From Monodelphis domestica (taxonomy: Eukaryota; Chordata; Mammalia; Didelphimorphia; Didelphidae), in contig NC_077234.1 of the NCBI RefSeq assembly GCF_027887165.1, forward strand, positions 166,373,877 through 166,437,876: a stretch of 64,000 nt of DNA, given 5' to 3'. Positions 32,992-47,900 of this stretch are shown here, piece by piece. The notes under the pieces were generated by a model, which had not been told where the DNA came from, searched no databases, and saw only the letters and a list, made by a program, of their open reading frames with translations. Each line of letters opens with the position of its first letter. Position 1 is the stretch's first letter. The position numbers and the translations under genes are program-made.

Positions 32992-35900
32992 TTTATTTAT
33001 TTAGAATATTTTTCCATGGTTACATGATTCATGATCTTTCCCACTCTTCTTCCCTCCTTCCTCCTGGAGCTGACAAGCAATTCTCCTGGGTTATACATGA
33101 ATCATTGTTCAAAACATATTTCCATATTACTGATATTTGCAATAGAAAGATCTTTTAAAGTCAAAACCCTCATCACATACCCATCAAACCACATGATCAA
33201 TCATGCTTTTCTTCTGCATTTAAGAGGAACTATATTAACAACATAAAGGGATTATGTTAAAGATAGAGCAAAGGTTAATAAAATTATCTTAAGGCTAATG
33301 CCAGATTTCTTAGATTGGCACAATCCTGATCTCATTTTAGTTTGGGAATAGTATTTATTTTTAACATTGCATAAAGTATTATGATTTCATTTTTCTGGCC
33401 ATCTCTTAGCACAGTAATATCATGTTGTTTATTTTTTTAGCTGAAGAACAAGGACTTCAAAATGATTGGACAATGAAATGGTAGATAAAACCTACATCTT
33501 GGGATTTAGTTCTAAAACACTGCTAGTTCATTTATATAATTTCAAATTTCAAATGATAATAGTTCAGCATATAGATTAGATACTGGCATGATTTGAAGGG
33601 CAACACAATGTTCCAGTAGCCCCCAAACATCTCCCTTACCTGAAGCCTGAAATTTGGGGTAGTAAGTCTCTTTCAAACCCATAACCCTATTTGAAAGCAG
33701 TTTCTATGATTTCACTCTTTATATTTAAGTTTCATTTAGTCATTTGCATTTATCTTGGTATAGAGTGTAAGATGTTGATCTAAACCTAATTTTTCCCATA
33801 CTGTTTTCCAATTTTCCCAGCAGTTTTTGTCAAATAGTGAGTTCTTGTTCCAAAAGCTGGGATCTTTGGGTTTATTATACACTGTCTTGCTGAGGTTATT
33901 TACCCCCAATCTATTCCACCAAATCTACCTTCAGTCTCTTAGCCAGTAGCGCATTGTTTTGATGATAACTGCTTTGTAGCACAGATCTGGTACTGCTAGG
34001 CCACCTTCCTTCACATTTTTTTTCATTATTTCCCTTGATATTCTTGGTCTTTTGATCTTCCAGATGAACTTGGTTATAATTTTTTCTAGTTCTATAAAAA
34101 AGTTTTTGGTAGTTTGATAGGTATGGCACTGAATAAGTAAATTAGTTTAGGTATGACTGTCATTTTTATTATATTAGCCCATCCTACCCATGAACAATTA
34201 ATGTTTTTCCATTTGTTTAGATCTAGTTTTAATTGTGTGGGAAGTAATTTGTAGTTGTATTCATACAATTCCTGAGTTTGTCTTGGCAGATCAATTACCA
34301 AATATTTTATATTGTCTAGAGTGATTTTAAATGGAGTTTCTCTTTCTAACTCTTGCTGCTGAATTTTGTTGGAAATTTATAGAAATGCTGATGATTTATG
34401 TGGGTTTATTTTGTATCCTGCAACTTTGCTAAAATTATTATTTCTACTAGCTTTTTAGTTGATTTTCTAAGATTCTCTAAATATACCATCATATCTGCAA
34501 AGAGTGATAGTTTACTTTCCTCATTGCCTACTTTAATCCCTTCAATTTCTTTTTCTTCTCTAATTGCTACCATTAGCATTTCTAATACAATAGTAAATAA
34601 TAGTGGTGATAATGGACAACCTTGATTCACTCCTGATTTTATTGGGAAGGCTTCTAACTTATCCCCATTGCAAATGATACTTGCTGATGTTTTAAAATAA
34701 ATATTCAAGGCAGTTTCTAGAATATCCTACTTAAAATATACAGATTATCTGGGAAGCATAAGGCCTTAATATGTGTTAACAAACAGAACAAAACAATTAA
34801 GTTTTGATGGATGTATTGGTAGCCAGGGAAGGTAAGACTATTCAGAATAAGAGGAGAGAATCAGAATGGTAGGCTACAAAAAACAATATTTAGATAAGAG
34901 AGACTAAAAAAGAGGGCAAGTAGAGAAAATGGGACATCTAAGATGAACTTTGCTTAGTGTCAGTTGGCATCTGATTTACAAATACACCGAATGGTAGGCA
35001 TTAAAATGCTGGAATACCATGGTGCCACAGTGAACTTATTACTTTGGTATTATAATACATATTTGATAGAACCTAATCTAATAGAGCAGTTAATGGTTAT
35101 TCCATGATGGGGTAAGGAAACAAGAATAGATAATTAGATCTGATAAGTATTATCCAGCAAATTAAATATAACTCTCTGAATTAACACAGTTTATATTCTA
35201 AAGCTTCCACAAAAGTCCTACTCTAATGCCTCACTGTAGGATGTTGACCAGGTTCTCAAAGGCAAAGTCAGTAATGCCAACTTTGGTAGATTCTACTATT
35301 CTGGAAAGGCTCCAAATACAGATTCCTTGATAGTCTCACTTTTTTGAGAACCAGCCCAAGTATAAAGAAAATCATCCTAAAAACCTTTATGGCTTGGTGA
35401 TAAATTTATTGGTCATGGCACCCATGGCCAGGTATAAAAATCTAAAACACTGGGCCGTAAGATTGAAATGAAGGAACTCAAATAAAGGAATCCTTAAGCA
35501 TGCATTTTTGATTTTCTGTTTTTGGAGGGCAGCAGATAAGTTAACTCTAAAACAATCATTCTCTGAATACTATTTTGGTGGAAATAAGCCTACTTCATTA
35601 GAAAATACACTAGGGAAAGATACATACTGGAAAAAAGTTCCTTACCTAAATTGCCATGGTAGCTTGCAGCACTTGGATTGGCCTTAATTGCCTTGAGGAA
35701 TAAAGCTTCTGATTCCTAAGTAAACAAATAAGAAGTCAAAATGCAATGTACTTGTGCAGATCATTTAAAAGCATATTAGACACAAAGGGTATTGCCCTTC
35801 TTGTCTTCTCAATGGGTATGGGAGGGGGTAGATGGAAGGAGAGAATGTGCAACTGAAAATAAAGTTCAAAAAAATTAATAACAATAACAAAAAAGCATAT

Positions 35901-38900
35901 TAACCTCCATGGACCATGATTCATAAAGTTATTCTTAATCCTATGACCTCATATCTTGATCACCATCACCCCCCAACAACTTAATATTCCCAAGATCAAA
36001 ACCTCATTTTGAGAAGATAAATGTGGTAGTAATAGTGCTGGCTGAAGCATAAGTGGCAGGAAGGAGCTGGTGAAGAGGGGAATCCTTGGAGCTAAGGTAA
36101 AAAAGGGAGATGGTAAGACTAGGAGACAAAATCATGAAAAGACCTGGATAAAGAGCAGCAGAACTAAGAGGTTAAGAACATTTTGCCAATCACTTCTGCT
36201 GTTTTCAACACAAAACAATTCTTTACAATTCTAAAATTCCAAGTGACTAGGTCTATTTATTTATTTGAATTTATAAAGAGTGAAGAGTAGTCAAAAGAAA
36301 AATGGGTAGCCTAGGGATGGAAGGAAAGGTTGGGTTTAGAAATAATAACGAAGTATCAGAGAGTTGGAGTTGCTGTGAATCTCAGTGGCAAAGGAAGCTG
36401 TTTTCTGTTGTAGCCAACACTGGCAGGTTAAGTTCCAGATTTCTAAAATTCAGGGATAAAGAGGTATTTCATTTTTTTAACCATCTACTGAACCCTTAGT
36501 AATCAAGAGTAATTCAATTGGCTAAAAAGGAAGATGGGCATCCAGGGAAAGAATAATTTATCATTCTTATGATGCATTAAAGTATGCAAAGCACTTTGGT
36601 TAATTCTTTTGGTAATTATCATAACACTGTGAAGTAGCTTTTATTATTAGGCCCTTTTCCAAATGAAGAAATTTAGGCTAAGGAAGGTCATAAAGCAAGA
36701 AAGTATCTGAATGGAATTTGAATCCGTGTCTTCCTGACTCCCAAGTTTTATGTTCTATTCACTGTACCACTTGCCAATAGAAAAGGACAAATGACTGCCT
36801 GTCAGAGTAATCTGCTTTCAACATGACAAAACTGTCCTGAAATATATGAATTAATTTGTTCACTCCTCGGGAATCTCTCACAATAGGTCTAGCGTTCTTC
36901 ATGAACGAAATGGGAATGAATAGTATTACTAACTACAGAGATCATCCCACATGCCTAATACAACACATACTTATTAAACACCTATATGCTATAGACACTG
37001 TGGTAGGTCCCAGTGACATAAAGTCAAAAATGGCAAGAAGTAAGGAAGTAAACTATTTTCCAGCAACAATCAGGAGTTGTTTAACTTCTTTATGACATGG
37101 ATTCTTTGGGTAGTCTGGTGAAATCTATGGCACTCTTTATAGAATAATACTTTTAAATGCATAAAATAAAATACATAGATTTACAAAGGAAACCAATTAT
37201 ATTGAAATTTAGTTATCAAAATTAAAATAAAATCACAGCTCACAAGTTAAGAATTCCTGTTTTAGGAGGCAGCTAGGTGGCTCAGTGGATAGAAAAGCAG
37301 GTCTGGAGATGGGAGGTCCTGGGTTCAAATTTGACTGCAGACATTTCCCAGTTTTGTGACCCTGGGCAAATCACTAAACTCTCACTGCCTAATCCTTAAC
37401 ACTCTTCTGCTTTAGAACCAATACATGGCATTGATTCTAAGAGGGAAGGTAAAGTTTATTTGTTTTATTTTGTTTTTTGAGTTTGAATTGCTTTATTTTT
37501 ATTATGTTATTACTATTCTAAATGTTCACAAATCCAAACAAAACAAGCATCCCATATATAAAGATATTATAGAAATGAAATCATAAATTTCCTATATGCT
37601 TAACTTACTTTTCTTCATATCTATATAACAGATCCTGTTCACTAGATTACCAACCCCTCCCCACTCTCCCTGCATCACAAAGGAAATTAACATGGAAGTA
37701 AGGAAGCCAACATGTTACTAAAAATTGTCTTTCCTGTTTTATTTTTCTCTTTACTTTCTGGAGGTAACATTCTCAGTTTATTCTCCTGGTATTAGTTCTG
37801 TGGCTGTGTATAATGTTCTCCTAGTTCTACTCATTTCACTGTTAATTATCTCATATAGTTCTTTCCACATTAAAAAAAAATCAGTTAATCATTTATTATG
37901 GAGCAGTAGTATTCCATCACAATCATATACCCTGATTTGTTTAGTCATTCCCCAATTGATGGGCATCCCTTCAGTTTCCAATTCTTTGCCACCACAAAAA
38001 GAGCCACCATAAATATTTTCGAGCATATTTATTTCCCTAAACTGCTTTATAACTCTGGGTATAATTCCAAATTGCTCTTGAAAAGGGTTCCAACAGCACA
38101 TTAGTGTCCCCACTTTTCCACATACCCTCCAACATTTGTCACTTTGCCTTTCTGTCATTTTAGCCAGTCTGGTGGGCGTGAGGTGATATCTCAGAATTGT
38201 TTTGGTTTCATTTCCCTATAAACAGCAGTAGTCTGGAACATTTCTACATATTCCTATATGTGGCGTTAATTTCTTCATCTAAAAATTGTCTCTTCTTATC
38301 TTTTGCCCATTTATCAACTGGAGGATGGCTCTTATTCTTATAAATTTGTCAAAGTTCACTCTATATTTTAGATATGAGACCTCTATGTGGGGACTGTGTA
38401 TAAAGATCCCCCTGCCCCATTTTCTGCTTTCCATCTAATCTTGGCAGTCAAATAATTTGGGTATGTTATATATATGTCACTTTCAAACTTATTTAATTTT
38501 CATCTCTAAGGGGCCTAGCAAGTTTAAAAAGCATAAAATATATATTAATCTTAAATATTTTTACTCCAAAGCTTTTATTTCTTAAATGTCATTTTCTTTG
38601 TTGCCATCATTTTTGTTTCTCCCACTTGTTTCTTGTCTATTTTCACCTTTTTACCATCGAGTTGTTATAAACTATAATCCTGGAGCATGTGGGAAAGAAA
38701 ATTTGGACTAACACCTCTGAAATTACTTAGTCAGTTAGAACGTTTCTTAGTCAAAACTGGCAGAGATCAATTTATTCTTGAGAAACATGACCAAAAAGGA
38801 ACTGGAAAAAATGGGGTATAAGTTAGAAAATGTTAGTATTTGTAAGGGGGAACAGTTAAGATGTCATGAAGTAAGATAGCTTCAAGATTCTGTAAGGACC

Positions 38901-41900
38901 TCAACAGAAAAGACTAACTCAAGCTTAAGGCAAACTTCAAGATAATCCCATGAAAAGGAAAAAAGGACTTCTAGAAACCAGGAATTCTGAGAGTGCTAAA
39001 TGTATGCTCTAAGCTCAATCCCAATGTTGCTTAGACTTCCCATACACTGGTGGGAGTGACCCTGACTTTTAGGAGGAGTATTTTTAACACAATCTTATTA
39101 AACATCATAGTAAAAACCTCTTTCTAAAGCTAATTGAGTACAGCTAACTGATTGCTATCAGCTGACACACAAAGGGAGGAAGTACAACAGTAAAGGCTTC
39201 AAAGCTATTTTGAATTAGAAAAATTAGCTCCATAGAACCCTGAAGAGAAGAATGAGCTCTCCCCTTCTGGGAAACCAAGTTATGAATGTGAATGGATGGG
39301 AATTAGCTCCAGAGCATGTGCTAGGAGTAGAAAGCTTTTTTTTTAAGCGAGGAATGAATACACCAGTAAAATCTTAATTAACTTCCTACAACTGCCAAAG
39401 AAGTATGTTGTAAGTTCATTATCTTTCTCTTTACAAAAACCAAGGACAAGTCACTTAATCCTTCAACCTCAGTTTCCACATCTGAAAAACAAAAATAATG
39501 CTATCTGTAGTAGGTGCTTGACAGGGTTCTTGTGAAGTGCCATTCAGATTTTGTAGATAAAGCATTTTGTAAGCCTAAAGTAATATATATTTATATATAT
39601 ATATATATATGCATATATATATATATCTATCTGTTATTACTATATTGACAAAATTAGTGGCACCTAAAATGGATGTTATAAGAGTTCTGAGAAGAAAAGG
39701 GGCTGGAGAGGTGTGCTAGAGGGATGTTTACAGTTACCTAGCTTAATGGTTACTCAGTGTTGAAAGATTTCTTTCTTCCCAGCAGCCCCATTCCCACGTC
39801 ATACTAGGATATAAATATAAAAGCCCATTTTGTAATATAGTAAAACAATGCAAGGGAAGTAGGTGATGATCAAATAGCATTAGCTATATTTGTCAGTGAA
39901 TTTGTTGTTGGTTGCTGTTGTTCAGTTCTGTCTGACTCTGTGATCCCATTTGGATTTTTCTTGGCAAAGATACTTGAGTGGTTTGCCATTCCCTTCTCCC
40001 GCTCATTTTACAGATGAAGAACTGAGGCAAAAGGGTTTAGTGATTTGCCCAGGATCACACAGCTAGTAAGTGTTGGAAGCCAGATCTGAACTCAGGAAGA
40101 TGAGCTTCCTGATTTTAAGCCAACACGCTATCTACTACACCACCTAGCTGAGGAAATTGCATGTCACTTTTGCATTCTAATTAACATGTAAATGAACTTC
40201 AAATTCTTAACTCATAATTATTTTAACTATTTTGTCACAGTGCTAAGGTGCCATGATTCTAGAAGTCATATATCAACATTATTGTATTCACTGTCCTAAT
40301 GGGATGTATTAAAGAGCATATTACAATTCCTTATGACAGATTCTTATTTTTTCTCTTCTATATTAACTTTTCTAAGCCCTACATATTTGCATGCAAGGTA
40401 TTTGGGGAAAAGGGAAAACTGGCTTCTTGCACAAGCCTTAAAAGGTATTTTCAATTTTATCTGGAGAAAAAAAGGCAATGTGAAGTGCAAATCAAAAGAA
40501 ATACTGCTTATGTCACAGAGCAAGAAGCTCCCATTTAAAGGCAGTGAGAAGATTAAAAATAAATCAGTGGAATGATTATATAGGCAACTCAGTGAAAAAC
40601 ATTTACTGTAGCAAGGATCCTGGGATAAAAACGACATACCTTAACACAGATAGCTAGATAGCTGAAACAAAAGTCTAAACAAAAGCCAGGAAGCATTCAC
40701 TTTTTTTCCTTTCTATAAGTATGCTTTGACAAAAAACTACCTTCTACACAAAATCCAAAAGGGTTCAAAAAGCAGAGGGAAGCAATAGTGACTCTTTATC
40801 AGTCACAAGTATGATAAACAAGGTTAAACACAATCATCCCAGAAGATTTAGATTTTCTAGAATATTTCACAACTCCAGAATAGGACAGAACCATCTGTCA
40901 GTCAAATATTTATTAAGCATCTATTATGTTCAAAGGACTCTGCTGCCTGAAAGGCAAAAGGAATCAAATAAAAAATATTCTAAGTTGATGACTTTTATTT
41001 ATGTTAGTTAGCTTGGGGAAAAACAAAGAAGATGAATTTATGTGTTGAGAATCTTATTTTGAGAAGAGGTCCATAGATTTCACCAGGCATTCCTAGGAGT
41101 TAAAGTCACAAAAAACCCAAAACTTCTTTTATAGTTGAATACCTGGGTTCAAATCCTGTCTCTGAAGCTTATTATCTATATGGTTTCGGGCAAGTTATTT
41201 AATTTACTGGTCCTCAGTTTACTTACCTACAAAAATAAAGGGTTGAGCTACTTCCGAGGTCCCTTCCATATCTGGATCTAAGATCCTATGACCATGACAC
41301 AATCTCAATTTATAATATTTAGTACCTGAATTGGTGCATTGTGTGTGTAGTACCTAAAGTAAGTAATCTAAATGATGACAAAGCATTTAACTATGCAATC
41401 ATGAACCTCAAATGATGAGAGTTGGAAGCAATCATAAGTAGGACACTCATGCACCCTGGGTAGTATTATGAACTTTGTATAAAAGATGTCACCCTATAAA
41501 CAAAACCCAAAGCCCTGGCTGATTTGGAAGCAAACAAACTCAAGCACTCTTGTGCCAGAAAGGCCCAGCTGCAGCTACACTATGAGTGTAGATCTTACTA
41601 TCAATAAGATATATTCAGAGCCCTTTAGGACATGGATATTCTTCCCCTTTAGAGAAAATGAGGACACAGTTCTGCTGAGCTACTTTTCTCTTTTCATGAC
41701 TATTAAACTACAAAAGCTTCCTCTGGTGTGTCTATTCTTTTTCAAGCAGAGGCAGTGAATCCCAATATGAAAATACTGATACTTATTTTTCAGCCTGCAG
41801 ATTTGCCTTTGGGGCAATTTCTTCAAGAAACCAAATGACCATATTCTACCAATTGCACCATTGCCCCATCATCTATAGATAGATTACATTTTTAGGATTC

Positions 41901-44900
41901 ATTTCTTTATTTTCATTTTGGCTTACCTTTGGATTTCACCATGCAAAACTAATATTTATGATTTTTGTCAGATATTATTGTTAATTGCAGAAATCGTAGG
42001 GAACTAGAGTTTACAAACCTTGTATTTTTGAGATTTCCCCAGTACATTTGCCAATGAGAACATAATAGAGTGATCATGGGGTATTAATTCTAATGCCTCT
42101 CTTCCAACTGCTTCAGCTTGGGCTAAATTACCTAGGATAATGGAGTTAGAAAAAGAACAAAATGAATAACACCTTAGAATACACACTTTAGAAAACACTT
42201 TTTTTTTCTGGTAATTTGATTATATCTTCCTTTAATTAAAAAGTACTGTATATTAAAATGTTTATGAATAAATAAAAATTATCGAAGAGAAAAAGAAGTT
42301 ACTTGGTTATTTTGAGAAACAGAATATAGATCAAAGGATAAGAATAGGATCAACTAGATCTTTGATTTCACTGTTATGGGCTATTCTCTTGTGAGGAATT
42401 GTAGGAGTACTGGAACTCCCTGTTCTAAAGTAAATGAACACTCTTACAAAGCATAGTCCTAAAGAATTTCCTAGAGGTCTGAGAACTAGTCCTGGCTCTG
42501 AGGTCACTTCTTCTTTATGCCATGCTGGACAAAAAAAAAAACCCACTAAAAAACAATACCAAAAATAATTTCTAAAAAATTTAGATTTTTTTAAAGCTTT
42601 ACCTTACTTCTTAGCATCAGTACTATGTTTTGGTTCCAAGGCAGAAGAGTGGTAAGGGCTAGGCAATAGGGGTCAAGTGACTTGCCCAGGGTCACACAGC
42701 TAGGAAGTGTCTGAAGACAGATTTGAACCCAGGACCTCCAGTCTCTAGGGCTGGCTCTCAATCCACTGAGCCACCCAGCTGCCCCTAAAAATTTAGATTT
42801 CCTCTTCATCATTTTGATCACTTTATAGGACAATCCATAATGGAGTGTCAGAGCAGAATATTTATATAAACTAGTTATCATAAATGGGAAGATTACTGCA
42901 ATTTATCCCAATTGTAATAATATTCAAATAGCTTTTGATTAATGCATATTTCATAGTCTTCAGAAGTAATATGAATATATTCCTGAACAAAAGCTAGTTA
43001 AAATCAAGAAGTTAGAATAGATAATAAACTTACAAATAAATGTTTCCCAACAAAACTACTATGATGATTTTGAATATCCCCCATCCTCTCTATAAAAATA
43101 AAATTTTATTCATCTTACAGACACAGGTCATTACATACAACTCAACATACCTTTTTGTTAGGTTGTTAAATAACTGCAAAATTAATTTCATAATTACTTT
43201 AGCAATAACTGACTGATGAAAACAAGGTGACTAGATAATCTTTTCAATTCTCTCAGCTGCTCATGGTTTTTCACAGTAATGCCTTATTGATCTGGCATCA
43301 ATGAGGAAATCACTTGGGCATCATGGGTGAATATGCTAAAAGATTAAACTGACCCTTTTAAATTACCAAACCAAAAAAATGGATGGGAATATTTTAAAAT
43401 CCATTATATAGTTCCTTCTTATTGAAAGTATACTGAGCATCATCTAACATTTTCTTGATTAATCAACGTCACTATTAATATACAAACACATCAATTATTT
43501 AAATGTACTGTAAAGCAGTAAGAATTATACAGCCTACAAGATCTGGAGTAATATTTACTCCAATATTTAATTATCTTAGCCTATTATGTTTTTCAAGTTT
43601 ACAGTTTATTTTCTTTTCCCTTGCTATCAGGCTAGGGCCATGTGCAAGAATTTTGTAATAATGGGGTCTTAAAAATAATTATGTAGTACATAAAAAATTT
43701 TGGGAATTTGGGCATTCTCGAATGTTGCAATGACCCCTAGAGCTACAATGTGGTTACAGACTCCTATCAGGCTTCTAGTTAGCATTCCTTGTAAGTATGC
43801 TCAGTGTGCTTGCATTACTCAGCAGAACTTCCCAGCTCTTCAAATTTTCTATGGACTAGGAAATTAGATTAACTAAGCCCATTACAATTGTGTTTAAAAT
43901 AGAAAGAATAGACTGAGCAAGGGACTGAGGGTCTCTCACAATTAAACATCGTTTGCAATGTCTTTTTTTTCTTTTCCAAATCATTTTTTTTGGTTGCTCA
44001 TAAAACTTCTTACTTCTGGTTTCTTGGCTTTGTCTGAACAGATGACTAAAGTTGTCAAATAAGTGAATGTTGTAGCCCTAAATTTTAAAATGTTATAAGA
44101 GCATCTCAATTGTATCAAAATGCTTATTTCCCTTGCTTCAAGGAATCAAAGGAAGGTGAACTCAACAAATATTTATTTGATTAATCTTGAGAATCTTAAA
44201 AAAACAAATGAGCCACCTACAGCTACACCTACAGCTCCTAATTGTTAGGTGACACTATAACAATGTACTATTATTTTGAAGTTACCTAGAACTACCTCTC
44301 CCAAAGTTCAAACATCATGTTAAAAATGACTATACCTGTATTATCAAGCAATATGATCATGTTGTTCCAAGCCAAAGTGTGTTCCGGTTTCAGAAAAGTA
44401 GCATTCCTCCATGCATTCAATGCATCTAGGGGACGATTTAAATCTGCATACTGAAAATAATGTAACAATTTAAATGGATTTTTCTTGTTTTCATTCCCCT
44501 TTTTAATGCATCTATGACTGTATTAAAATTTGGAAACCTAAATTTTCCAAGTCATATTTAAGATAAAAAAATCTTGTTTAATGATGCCATCTTTGAAATA
44601 CATATTTCATACAACATATACTTTAAAGTGTCATTTCTACCTCTATAATGTCTCATTTACCCTCCTTTCTCTTATTATGACAGTTACCTTGGTTCAAATC
44701 CTCATCACCTTTCTCCTGGGCTATGGTAGTAAGTAGCCTTCTAGTTGCCATGTTCTTTCCCACTCTAATACATCCATTACATAGCTCCTAAAATGATATT
44801 ATAAAGGGCAGGTCCAACTCTTTAAAGTCCCTCACAATTTGACTCCAGCTTCCCTTTCCAGGATTACTTTCTATTATTCTCCTTAGTATACTCTGTGTTT

Positions 44901-47900
44901 CAACTAACCTGTCTTATTTGTTCCTAGAAGTGGTCATTTCCTTTCATACCTTTACACTTTTGTACAAGTTGTCCTCCATACCTAAAGTGTCCTCTTTCAT
45001 CACCATCACCTTTTAGAATCCTTAAGCTTCTTGTAAAGCTCAGCCTGGAATTTATCTTCCCCTCCAAAGTCTTTTTGGACTCCTTGAGCTGTTAGTGCTA
45101 TCTTCCTCCTTCCATCAGTTGCATAACCCAGTGGAATCTAAATTCCTTGAGAGCAGGATAAGCATTTAATTTTTTTTTCCCTTTGTATACCCAAGTATCT
45201 AATACTGTGTGTATCTGGGGGTAGACATTAAATTTAAATTTTAATTAAATTTAAAAATGTAAAACTAAAATAAAAAATGTTTGGGCTTTGATCTCATTGG
45301 TGTAAGGAACTTCTATCAATGCATATAGGCAACTGATAATAGAATTTCAGAATGAATTCTAAATGGACAACTTAGTGGTTAGGTTCTTTGCTTAGGGTCA
45401 AACATCTAGTATGCCATTTGTGAGAAAGCAACCTTTCACTTTGCATGTAGTGTGTATTTTATAAATGCATGTTGAATGAATATTTGTGGCATTGATTAGT
45501 TACCTGTTTTTTTGTTTTTCAAGGTAAAAGTACACAAAAACATTATTTAGAAAGCAAATCAACTTTGTGTCTTCGTTAAAAGTTGTGTTGCCTAGTTACT
45601 GGCTGACAAATCTTAAGTTGGTTGTTCCTTTTGATGATACATACTGAAGTGAAAAAAATCCTGAGTGATATATTAGACATATTTTCTGTTCCCTATGGAA
45701 AAAAACTCATAAGGTATGGCTTGAACCATATTCATTATCTTCTATATTTACCCTCATTCCAATTTGCAATCTGGGTGTCCAAAACATTGTTAAAAATGCC
45801 TTATTTGGGGATGGGTGGGAGGCTACATGTTTCATTTTACTTTTAAATCAGTCATTAGAATTCAAAATAGTTGACTTAATTTGCATTGCGGGTAAGCAAA
45901 ACCTAGAAAAAAAAGATGGGTTTCTTAGATTCTGACCCTATGCCCTCTTTAACTAAGTTCTAATAAGGGTTTTTATCTCAATGCAGTTTTGCTTCTTAGA
46001 GTCTGGTGAAGATGCCAGTGATGGTAATTTATCAGGATTTAAAGATGGTGCATATTCTAGTACAAACTGTCCAGTCTGTCTTCCTTTCGTGGGACAACAG
46101 CAACGTTTTGACTTGCCCTATGATCTTCATAGCAAATAAGTGACATATTATGCAAAGGAAAGAAAAATTTAATGAATTATGGAGACATTTACTAACTCAC
46201 ATTTACTTATGCTGTCAGATTTCCTACAAGGCTTTACTTAGAAACTAAAGCAACAGCATTTGCTCCCTTAGTTGACAGAAATTAGGTGAACAGTTCAAAA
46301 AGAAAGGAAATAATGTAAACATAGGTAGCAATTAAATCAGCATCTATTGTCTTTTCTGTCTCACTTGGGTTTCATAGTTAATCCTTACACTGCATCTTTT
46401 CATGAGCAAATGTCAAGCAGAATCCTGCATGCTCAGTCAATAGTACTGTATCACTAGGACAAATCAATAGGACAAAAGGCACTATGATACCATTTATTAA
46501 CATGGCCACTAGCAAACTCATTTTAGAATTTCAAAATGCTTAGTATATGTTTTAATGCTTAGTAGGGTAGAGTTGAGAGCATGAGGTTGAGGCAGGTGAC
46601 ATTTTGGCTCGTTAGTCCATATAATCTTGAATTTTAAGCATAAATTCAGCCATGTATAGTGGACAGAGTGATGGATTTATTATCAAGAGTTGTGCCTTCC
46701 TCAGAGCTTACTAGCTGTGTGAATAGGGGTAAGCCACATAACCCCTTAAGGTCTCAGTTTCTTTACATGGTCTAATCTCTAAGGTCCCATCTAGTTCTAA
46801 ATTTGTGATACTATAAACTTCTTTTCTTATTGGTTGGTTTCTTCTAGATTAGTGCTCTCTAGATTGGGGACACGGACCAAAAACAAAAGATGCTTTAAGA
46901 AAATATTAGAATTTACATTTATATTGATTTTCTTAAGAAAAAAGGAAAAGTTAAGGTTTACTAATAATTAATGCAGAGATTGATATTGGACCTTCATTCT
47001 TTCTGTGTATCAGGTACCCCATGTGCCACATAGTATGCAAGGCATCTGGAGGGGAGAGGAGTTCAACAAATGAAGAGATTGACTGCTGTAGATAATCATT
47101 TGTTTGCTTCAGGAATACCAGGTGTGTGCCCACTTTAATGGATTTAGGCATTACATCATTTGTTTTTTAACCAAACTAACCTTCACAAAGGAAGCAAGTG
47201 GCTTAAAAAGATTCTTGCAAAGAACCATAGATTGAAGCTAACGTGAGTCTAGGTAAACAAGAAAATTTGTCAGCCACATTATAAGGTAAAAGTAATGATG
47301 GCTAAATCAGATCTGACAAGAAACCCAATGGCAAGTGATCCCAAAAATCTTTTTATATTATCTTTTATATCAAATGAGATAATATAGATGACATAGCTTG
47401 CAAACCTCAAAAGCACTAAATGTTAGTTATCTCTATCATTGTTGTTAAAATATATATTCTTGTTGTTTATCTCATGACCAAGTATACAAAAGAAGTGTCA
47501 AACTTAAAGACGAGTTATGCTGAGCATTTATTTTTAAACCCTTACCTTCCTTCTTAGACTTGATACTGTGTATTGGTTCCAAGGCAGAAGAGCAGTAAGG
47601 GCTATGCAATGGGGGTTAAGTGGCCTGTCCAGGATTACCCAGCTAGGAAGTGTCTAAAGCCATATGAACCCAGGACCTCCTGTCTCTGGGCCTGACTCTC
47701 AATCCACTAAGTCACCCAGCTGCCCCCTCTGCATTCTTTAATAAAAAGAAGTTATAATTTTCTGACCTTTTAATGACAAGTGGCTATAAATGACATAATG
47801 TTTAGCAAATATTTTGGGGGGAAACCCTTAAATCTATGGCTTCAAGGTAAAGGTGACACTTTAATGATGATTTTTAAAAATCACTTTTTGTAAGAAAATC

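Noticed and set aside
37264-37340. tRNA-like head of the SINE as a tRNA gene
   Set aside because: It shows A and B box-like text but belongs to a SINE with many copies in the window and would not fold as a complete tRNA.
40299-40637. Overlapping frames of 79-97 codons on both strands
   Set aside because: They overlap each other in opposite directions, lack motifs and lie in an intron.
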